A DNA stretch of 36,320 nt from JAPHTQ01 sp050299175 (GTDB taxonomy: Bacteria; Pseudomonadota; Gammaproteobacteria; Thiohalomonadales; Thiohalomonadaceae). The translations under genes and the position numbers were made by a program. The stretch covers positions 1 to 36,320 of the forward strand of contig JBNKVM010000042.1 in the NCBI GenBank assembly GCA_050299175.1, given 5' to 3'. Numbering within the stretch: position 1 is the first letter of the stretch; each line of letters starts with the position of its first letter. Under the pieces are notes generated by a model. That model saw nothing but the letters and a program-made list of their open reading frames with translations, did no database searches and was not told where the DNA came from. Below, piece after piece: positions 30,698 through 36,320 of the stretch.

Positions 30698-32821
30698 ATG
30701 AATACGAAATTTCCGTTTCGCCGCTCGATTTTAGCGAGCGTTATTTGTCTGACTGGAAGTGCAGTTACTCTGGCTGAAGATTCCGCGGTCAGCGAGCTGG
30801 AAGAGATTACAGTGGTCTCTCAGAAACAACCCTATCGTGGTGATGCACCACTAAAGTCATTGCCACAAGCGGTCCAGATCCTAGATAGTGATCTGCTGAG
30901 CGATATGGGAGTGGTCGAATTGCAGAATGCCCTGGACCTGGCGGGGGGCGTGACTCGCCAGAACGACTTCGGCGGCCTGTGGGACAGCTTTGCCGTGCGG
31001 GGGTTTGCCGGAGATGAGAACGTGCCATCCGGGTATCTGGTTAACGGCTTCGCTGCCGGCCGTGGATTCAGTGGCCGCCGGGATGCTTCGAACATCGAGA
31101 GTATTGAAATCATAAAGGGGCCGGGGTCGGCCCTATACGGTCGCAGTGAGCCGGGCGGAACCATCAATCTGATCACTAAAAAGCCGCAGTTCGAAACCGA
31201 AGGTTATGTTCAGATCTCAGTTGGGCGCTTCGACGGTTATCGGCTGGAGGGGGATTACACGGGTGAACTGACTGATACTATTGCCTTTCGGATCAATGGC
31301 GCCTATGACGAGGCCGAAGGCTACAGGCACAACGAGCCGCAGAAGTACGCATTGACGCCTTCCTTTCTGTTTGCCTTGTCCGACAGCACCTCTCTGTCGT
31401 ACGAGCTCGAGCTGGCCAAACAGGAGGCCCTGTTCGATCGCGGCGTCGTTGCCATAGACGGGGATGCCAGTGTCTTGTCTGCCAGGAGGTTCCTGGGTGA
31501 TCCGCGCAATGGGCCGATGGAAGTTGAGGCCACAGGGCATCAGTTCGTACTCCAGCATGATCTGAATAATGACTGGTCGATTCTGGCGGGACTGGGTTAT
31601 CGGGAGTCGTCCTTCAAAGGCTACTCTGCCGATACGGAACTCTCCGGAGGGCGGCAGCTCCTGCTGGTGGACGGCGAAACCCTGAACCGGCAACGCCGCT
31701 ACCGCGATTACGATGCCGAGGACCTGTCGGGCCGAGTGGAATTGACAGGTGCCTTCGATACAGGCCCTTTCACCCATCATGTGTTGATCGGCGCGGACGC
31801 TTACGAGTTTGAGCTCGAAAGTATTCAGAATCGTTGGCGAGTTGGCTTCGGTACCATGGATCCGACGTACTCCGTCAACATCTTCAATCCCGTTGAAATC
31901 TATGACCAGCCGATACCGGATCCTCAAAACAACAACCTGGAGGAGCAAAGTTCCCTGGGTTTTTATATACAGGATCAGCTCGATTTGACCGAGAAATGGA
32001 AGTTGACGCTGGGGGTGCGCTACGACGACTACGCCCAGGACATCACCAACCGGTTGGCGGGCACGGTCACAAAGACGTCCCAAACCGCCACCAATCCGCG
32101 CGCCGGGCTGGTGTACGAGATGAATAACAACGTTTCGCTTTATGCCAGCTATTCGGAGGGTTTCCGGCCCAATACAGGCATCGACTTCTTCAACGAGGCG
32201 TTCGCGCCGGAGGAAAGTAAGTCCTATGAAGCCGGCGTAAAAATGTCGACTCCGGATGAGCGCTTGTCGGGTTCCATCGCGTTATTCAAGGCGGAGAAGT
32301 CCAACGTGCTGACATCCGACCCGGTACACGCCGGCTATTCCGCCGCACTGGGAGAGGCGGAAAGTCAGGGGGTTGAAATCGATTTGTCCGGTAATATCAC
32401 CGACAGTCTGCGCCTATGGTTCGCCTACGCCTACATCGACGCCCAGACCACCAATGATGTGATCAATCGCGATTGGGGGGTTGAAATTCCGGCGGGCAGT
32501 CGCCTTATCAACGTCCCGGAACACAGCGGCAGTCTCTCGCTGATACAAAGCTTTGAAATTGGTGATTCACCGGCCACTGTCGGTCTCGGGGTGAATTATG
32601 TGGATGATCGACTGGGTGAAACCATCGACCCGGACTACATACTGCCGTCCTATACATTGGTAAGTCTGTTCGGTTCCTATTCACCCATGGACAAGCTGAA
32701 GTTCTCCATCGGTATCGACAACCTGTTCGATGAGGAGTACTCCGCCAGTTCGTACCATAAGTGGTGGACCATGCCGGGCTCTCCCCGTACCTACACCGTG
32801 AGCATGCGTTTCAGCCTGTAA
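30698..32821 (+). CDS. TonB-dependent siderophore receptor (FhuA/FoxA-like)
   Basis: The 707-residue protein has a signal peptide ending near VTLAEDS and a TonB box (ELEEITVVSQ). The plug domain contains LKSLPQAVQILDSDLL, FAVRGFAGDEN, and IESIEIIKGPGSALYGRSEP followed by GGTINLITKKP. A 22-strand-type barrel ends with LKFSIGIDNLFDEEYSASSY and the aromatic tail. The KGPGSALYGRSEPGG and NLITKKP blocks mark the TonB-siderophore receptor subfamily (hydroxamate or related iron chelators). GGAGAGAC precedes the ATG. The two genes that follow on the same strand, a tandem GNAT and a PepSY membrane protein, fit a siderophore uptake and iron-release set. A deleted paralogue lies at 1127-1405. Fur control is expected but no convincing Fur box was found in its promoter. 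Confidence 0.93.
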   Translation: MNTKFPFRRSILASVICLTGSAVTLAEDSAVSELEEITVVSQKQPYRGDAPLKSLPQAVQILDSDLLSDMGVVELQNALDLAGGVTRQNDFGGLWDSFAVRGFAGDENVPSGYLVNGFAAGRGFSGRRDASNIESIEIIKGPGSALYGRSEPGGTINLITKKPQFETEGYVQISVGRFDGYRLEGDYTGELTDTIAFRINGAYDEAEGYRHNEPQKYALTPSFLFALSDSTSLSYELELAKQEALFDRGVVAIDGDASVLSARRFLGDPRNGPMEVEATGHQFVLQHDLNNDWSILAGLGYRESSFKGYSADTELSGGRQLLLVDGETLNRQRRYRDYDAEDLSGRVELTGAFDTGPFTHHVLIGADAYEFELESIQNRWRVGFGTMDPTYSVNIFNPVEIYDQPIPDPQNNNLEEQSSLGFYIQDQLDLTEKWKLTLGVRYDDYAQDITNRLAGTVTKTSQTATNPRAGLVYEMNNNVSLYASYSEGFRPNTGIDFFNEAFAPEESKSYEAGVKMSTPDERLSGSIALFKAEKSNVLTSDPVHAGYSAALGEAESQGVEIDLSGNITDSLRLWFAYAYIDAQTTNDVINRDWGVEIPAGSRLINVPEHSGSLSLIQSFEIGDSPATVGLGVNYVDDRLGETIDPDYILPSYTLVSLFGSYSPMDKLKFSIGIDNLFDEEYSASSYHKWWTMPGSPRTYTVSMRFSL

Positions 32822-32889
32822 CACCCGCACAAAGGCGTCGGGTGGGCATCATGGGCCTCGAAACCCCCTCTCTATCACTGATAAAAGGG

Positions 32890-32916
32890 CGGAAGTTATT
32901 TCGTGCACGACCCTTA
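32890..32916 (+). repeat. 27-bp direct repeat, copy B (insertion-sequence end)
   Basis: This exact copy of 30358-30384 lies 69 bases after the receptor stop, next to an eight-G run. No istA sequence adjoins it. It indicates a second, almost erased, insertion. Confidence 0.9.
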
Positions 32917-32963
32917 TCCGGGGGGGGCGAAAATGCAAAATAAAAGCAATGCCAAGCATGCAA

Positions 32964-32978
32964 AAACGGCAGATTATT
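32964..32978 (+). promoter_or_regulatory. Shared motif, copy upstream of the second GNAT gene
   Basis: AAACGGCAGATTATT is identical to 29381-29395 and lies a similar distance before a start codon. It may be a common operator. Confidence 0.4.
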
Positions 32979-33085
32979 TCCTTGGATCCTTGTAAGCTAG
33001 CAGCGTAAACAGACAAAATAAACGTAAAATTCAGTTGTTAGCTCGAAAAAGCGTTGGTCAAATAATTCTGACGAGGTAATTACTC

Positions 33086-33934
33086 ATGGAATCGACGGAA
33101 TTTACCATCCGTAAAATGCAGCCCCGCGACCGTGATACCGCTGTAAGGCTCTCTCAGGCGGAAGGTTGGGCGCACCGTCGGGAAGACTGGGATTTCCATT
33201 GCCGGTTTGGACGAGGGTGGGTCGCTTGTACGCCAGAGGGCTCGATTATTGGGACGGGTTTTTGGTGTCCGTACGGTAGCGAGCTGGGCACCCTGGGTCT
33301 GGTGGTCGTCGATGAGCGATATCGCGGTTACGGCCTTGCTCGCCGGCTGGTGGAGACGATTTTTGAAGACGCTGGCCCTCGCACTTTCCGGACTGTCTGG
33401 ACCCGGAGTGGTCTAAACCTTAGTCGAGCCATGGGCTTCCGGCAGGTGGGGGAGGTGCAGCAATGGCAGGGAGTGCCTTCGCCTACCGCCGTTGAGCCGC
33501 CAGCGGGCCTGTCGCTTCGCGAGGTCGATGATACCGTACTGCCGTTACTGTGTGAGCTGGACGAGGCTGCCTTCGGAGCCCCGCGGCCTGAATTACTTCG
33601 TGCTATCCTGGAGCAGGGGGACGGTGTGTTGGCCGAAACGGACAGCCAGCCGGTCGGTTTCGGCCTGATTCGCCCGGCCGGTCGCGGCATGCTCATCGGG
33701 CCTGTTGTCGCCCCGGATGAGGAGGTGGCAAAAGTCCTTGTGTCACGGCTGCTGTCGATCGGTTCCAGTCTTACGAGAATCGATATACCCGCCTGTGCGA
33801 CGGCGCTGGCTGAATTTTTGCGGCAATCCGACCTGACCCTGGTTGATGTGGCTCCTGTGATCATGAGAGGCGAGGCGCTGGCCGACAATCAAGCGACCCG
33901 CACCTATGCCATCGCTTCCCAATCCCTGGGATAA
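33086..33934 (+). CDS. Tandem-GNAT N-acetyltransferase (copy 2)
   Basis: The 282-residue protein has an N-terminal GNAT domain, with acetyl-CoA loop LGLVVVDERYRGYGLARRLV around residues 72-92, and a second GNAT-like domain from about residue 145. The WAHRREDWDFH block and the YAIASQSLG ending match the paralogue at 18033 (WPYRAEDWAFA, FALCSQSLG). GAGG precedes the ATG by 10 bases. It lies between a siderophore receptor and a PepSY membrane protein. As I recall, the Pseudomonas fox and fiu siderophore loci also carry an acetyltransferase that modifies the incoming siderophore; an analogous role here is inference. Alternatively it acetylates an amine, like its paralogue in the catabolic cluster. 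Confidence 0.85.
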   Translation: MESTEFTIRKMQPRDRDTAVRLSQAEGWAHRREDWDFHCRFGRGWVACTPEGSIIGTGFWCPYGSELGTLGLVVVDERYRGYGLARRLVETIFEDAGPRTFRTVWTRSGLNLSRAMGFRQVGEVQQWQGVPSPTAVEPPAGLSLREVDDTVLPLLCELDEAAFGAPRPELLRAILEQGDGVLAETDSQPVGFGLIRPAGRGMLIGPVVAPDEEVAKVLVSRLLSIGSSLTRIDIPACATALAEFLRQSDLTLVDVAPVIMRGEALADNQATRTYAIASQSLG

Positions 33935-33972
33935 CCAACCTGCAACCAGCACTTACAGGCTTTGATACAGCG

Positions 33973-35031
33973 ATGTTTGCCAAGCGGAAGTTTCTCAATG
34001 TCCACAAATGGATCGGCCTGTTGGCCGCTCTGACCATTCTCCTCCAATCCATTACCGGTACCATGCTTGTTTATCGTTGGGAACTCGCCCGGTTTCTGGA
34101 CCCGGGTGGTATGGTTCGCAAGAGCGAGCTTGGCGATCAATCCATCGGTGTTGTCCTGAGTTCGGTGGAAAAAAGCCTGCCCGAAATGGACATTCAACGT
34201 GTATTTTATCCCGATACCTCGGCTGCGACTTATTTGCTGCAACTGGTCAATAGCGATGGCACTGTCCACTTTGCTTCGGTTGATCCAGGGAACGGAAAAA
34301 TATTGCGTTTTGGAACGGTCTGGCGGTTTCCGGTCGAGGCGGCGTTTAGACTGCACTATGAGCTGGCATCCGGCAAGCTGGGTACGTCTATCGTTCTTTT
34401 AACGGGTATATGCATCCTGGCCATGTGCATCACCGGTATCGGCTATTGGTGGCCCGGGCGGGGCCGTCGTTGGCGGAACAGTCTGGCCGTCAATTGGCGT
34501 TTGAAGCCCAGGCTGGTTCTGCGACAGATACACCGGACAGTGGGAATTATACTAGCACCAGTGCTGCTCGTTATGGTTACAACCGGGCTGATCATCGGAG
34601 GAGAAATCCTGTTTGCAGAGCCGGCATCGTCACCCGCCGCCCAGGTTGACGGGTTTGATTATTCCAGGCTGGAGGCATCGATCGATCAAGCGCAAGGCGT
34701 TTTCCCTAAGGCCGTTATTCAGAGTATAAATTTCGGCGGCGATCACACGGTAAAAGTGCAATTTTATGCCCCGGAACGAAATTCCCGCGCCGTCCACCAA
34801 GTGCTCATCAATTCGGCTGGCCTTGGCCTGCTCTCTGTTACCCCGGCAGATAAAAGCAGTGATCTTTGGATGGCTCTGTTGCCTTTTCACACTGGGTCTG
34901 CCCTTGGCAGAATCGGTCCGCTGGTCGTTTTGTTGGCCGGACTGACATTGATTATCCTGTGTAGTATGGGGCTTGTCATGTGGTTACAAAAGCCGCGAGC
35001 CAAGAGCGCCGCACTCAAGCAGGCATTTTGA
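33973..35031 (+). CDS. PepSY-associated transmembrane protein (FoxB-like)
   Basis: The 352-residue inner-membrane protein starts with the PepSY_TM signature FLNVHKWIGLLAALTILLQS followed by ITGTMLVYRWEL. A PepSY-like periplasmic domain follows (about residues 50-125). It then has hydrophobic segments near residues 138-158 (LTGICILAMCITGIGYWWPG), 188-212 and 315-340, with HRTVGIILAPVLL carrying a membrane histidine. Conserved membrane histidines in HKW, LHYELASG and HRTVG suggest haem or electron transfer. Relatives such as FoxB are inner-membrane proteins tied to reductive iron release from siderophores. It starts 38 bases after the second GNAT gene and completes the receptor-acetylase-PepSY set. 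Confidence 0.88.
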   Translation: MFAKRKFLNVHKWIGLLAALTILLQSITGTMLVYRWELARFLDPGGMVRKSELGDQSIGVVLSSVEKSLPEMDIQRVFYPDTSAATYLLQLVNSDGTVHFASVDPGNGKILRFGTVWRFPVEAAFRLHYELASGKLGTSIVLLTGICILAMCITGIGYWWPGRGRRWRNSLAVNWRLKPRLVLRQIHRTVGIILAPVLLVMVTTGLIIGGEILFAEPASSPAAQVDGFDYSRLEASIDQAQGVFPKAVIQSINFGGDHTVKVQFYAPERNSRAVHQVLINSAGLGLLSVTPADKSSDLWMALLPFHTGSALGRIGPLVVLLAGLTLIILCSMGLVMWLQKPRAKSAALKQAF

Positions 35032-35155
35032 TGAAACATGGGAGTTGGATAAAAGCCAGGATTAAGGGGCTGGCTGTATCGCTCCAGAAACGGAGAGCAA
35101 ACCCGCCGGGAAATCGATTTGGCCTAGCGCTCACTGGATAATTTACGCTGGCGTA

Positions 35156-35366
35156 TATACCCAAAGCGTTTGAGATTTAGGCCTTCAGAGCACGCCCCTT
35201 TTTGCCCCTGACCGCGTCGCTCCGTCCAGCCGCTCCAGGCATTCGCGGCGCTAGCGCCCTCACATGGGGCCTGCCATGCAGCGTCGTCGCGCCCCCTGCT
35301 ATTACAAGAAGGGGGAACAAAAATTGACGCACTCTGCATACCTAAATCTCAAACGCTTTGGGTATA
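35156..35366. mobile_element. 211-bp MITE-like element with 26-bp perfect terminal inverted repeats
   Basis: The left end, TATACCCAAAGCGTTTGAGA plus six more bases (35156-35181), is repeated perfectly in reverse complement at 35341-35366. The interior is GC-rich, has no credible gene and contains further short palindromes. The size and ends fit a non-autonomous miniature element. A diverged copy of one end is at 1101-1126. No clear target duplication longer than TA is visible. Confidence 0.8.
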
Positions 35367-35456
35367 CAGACAGTATTGTGTGAATAGCGATAGAAAATTT
35401 TGCGCCAAGTTCTGCTGAAGCGAACAGGCTATTTTCCTAACTTCAATTTTATATTA

Positions 35457-35510
35457 GAAAATTATTATCAATTTCAAAAGTTTGCAAACGTCGGATTGAT
35501 TGCTTATAAG
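35457..35510 (+). promoter_or_regulatory. Putative promoter with Fur-box-like operator
   Basis: GAAAATTATTATCAATTTC at 35457-35475 agrees with the 19-bp Fur consensus at about 14 positions by eye and is nearly palindromic. Seven bases later comes TTGCAA (35482-35487), a 17-base spacer, and TATAAG (35505-35510), a good sigma-70 promoter. The next gene starts at 35698, leaving a leader of about 180 bases that could contain a small RNA; no hairpin-T-run is obvious. Confidence 0.45.
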
Positions 35511-35697
35511 AAATAGGCCGCATCGAAATAGCCTGCAGGTGCCTGGATATCTATGGGCCTAAAATGTAACTTATTGATTTTAAAGGTTGATTTTTATTTA
35601 CTTTGGAAATAGGCTGCGGAGTGGATATCTTAAAGCTTCGGCAGAAGAAACTGTTATGCGACGCAATCGGAGCCCGCATCTGCGTGAAGGATTGACT

Positions 35698-36320
35698 ATG
35701 ACAAAAGCAACTTATTTCCTGGAAATAGCAATTTTTGTGGCAATTGTATTTGCGGATTCAATTGGCCTCGTCCCAATTTCTCAAACCGTGCTGCTTGTGC
35801 CATTCATCTGGGTCGTGCTCCGGCTACGGAAGGAGCCTTGGTCAACTATTGGTCTTACCTTACCTTTGGGAACGAGCAAATTTATAGTCTTGGGTGTGCT
35901 TGCTGGCATTTTTATGGAGTTACTCGCTGTATATGTAACGACACCCTTGATTAGTGGAGCTTTCGGCGTTGAGCCGGACTATTCAGAGCTTAGTGAGATA
36001 CAAGGTAATATCCAGCTTCTTGTACTGTATTTGGTCCTTTCGTGGGTATTGGCCGCGTTTGGTGAGGAAATTTGCTTTCGCGGTTTTCTTATGAAACGCA
36101 TAGCACAGGTATTTGGCAAGACACAGGCAGCATGGCTTGTTAGCTTGGTGCTGACGAGCGTCCTGTTTGGGTGGGGACACACCGAGCAAGGCATATCTGG
36201 GTGGGTACAGGAAGGTTTCAGCGGTTTGTTGCTGGGAATATTGTTTTTGGTTTCTCGCAAGAATCTTGTCCTACCAATTATTGCTCATGGTGTCTCTAAC
36301 AGTGTGGCGTTCGTGCTTAT
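35698..36320 (+). CDS. CPBP family intramembrane metalloprotease (partial, runs off the window)
   Basis: The first 207 residues are visible. Several membrane helices (residues about 7-42, 60-82, 105-121, 146-158, 175-186) carry the three CPBP/ABI active-site motifs: EE-x3-R at Glu123, Glu124 and Arg128 (GEEICFRGFL), the FGWGH histidine at His161, and HGVSNS with His197 and Asn201. These are the catalytic residues of the Rce1-like prenyl-protease/bacteriocin-processing family (PF02517). ATG 35698 has GAAGGA upstream; an in-frame ATG at 35656 is an alternative. The base composition is more AT-rich than the catabolic genes, suggesting separate origin. The peptide substrate is unknown. The 3' end is beyond the window. 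Confidence 0.88.
   Translation, partial: MTKATYFLEIAIFVAIVFADSIGLVPISQTVLLVPFIWVVLRLRKEPWSTIGLTLPLGTSKFIVLGVLAGIFMELLAVYVTTPLISGAFGVEPDYSELSEIQGNIQLLVLYLVLSWVLAAFGEEICFRGFLMKRIAQVFGKTQAAWLVSLVLTSVLFGWGHTEQGISGWVQEGFSGLLLGILFLVSRKNLVLPIIAHGVSNSVAFVL

Noticed and set aside
35124..35339. Minus-strand frame of 71 codons in the inverted-repeat element
   Set aside because: It lies inside the MITE-like core and has no start signal or recognisable product.

Overview
The window looks like chromosomal DNA of a Gram-negative bacterium, most likely a gammaproteobacterium of marine or aquatic type. It encodes outer-membrane TonB-dependent receptors, a CopB-type barrel, a Tat-exported binding protein and Lrp/AsnC regulators, at fairly high GC. 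No rRNA, tRNA or housekeeping gene is visible, so the taxonomic call is an inference. The window is an accessory catabolic and metal-uptake region with many scars of mobile DNA.

Left part (1-5.9 kb). A broken insertion-element accessory gene is followed by an Lrp/AsnC regulator, a multiply deleted TonB-receptor pseudogene, and a minus-strand operon. The operon encodes a class III omega-aminotransferase, a D-malate/tartrate dehydrogenase relative and a GabD-type semialdehyde dehydrogenase, and could turn a (hydroxylated) amine or omega-amino acid into a central metabolite.

Centre (5.9-23.1 kb, all plus strand). A haloacid-dehalogenase-like (HAD) protein is followed by the first codons of a lost FAD oxidoreductase. 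Next come a complete dipeptide/oligopeptide-type ABC importer (Tat-exported binding protein, two permeases, one fused double ATPase), a DSD1/D-threonine-aldolase-fold PLP enzyme and a RidA deaminase. A second HAD protein is translationally coupled to an APH-fold hydroxyl kinase and a class III PLP enzyme of the phospho-lyase (AGXT2L) type, followed by a second Lrp/AsnC regulator. A tandem-GNAT acetyltransferase, a PuuB-like FAD oxidase, an aldehyde dehydrogenase and a DadA-like FAD oxidase complete this part. The likely theme is uptake and breakdown of hydroxylated amines or amino acids: phosphorylate the hydroxyl, eliminate phosphate and ammonia to an aldehyde, then oxidise the aldehyde. The actual substrate cannot be read from the sequence; hydroxylysine- or ethanolamine-like compounds are the family precedents.

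Right part (23.1-36.3 kb). This holds a cupin, a large TonB-dependent receptor, an M20 amidohydrolase, a DUF4198 periplasmic protein whose predicted mature N-terminus is histidine, and a CopB-like barrel. Then come remains of an IS21-type element, a siderophore-type TonB receptor followed by a second tandem-GNAT protein and a PepSY membrane protein (a probable iron-siderophore module), a 211-bp inverted-repeat element, and a truncated CPBP intramembrane protease at the right edge.

Two patterns recur. First, gene families appear in pairs: two Lrp regulators, two HADs, two tandem GNATs, two aldehyde dehydrogenases, two class III PLP enzymes, and one intact plus one remnant each of the FAD oxidase and the siderophore-type receptor. 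Second, several gene remnants (TonB receptor, istA, higA antitoxin and perhaps the FAD oxidase) break off at or next to palindromic or inverted-repeat DNA.
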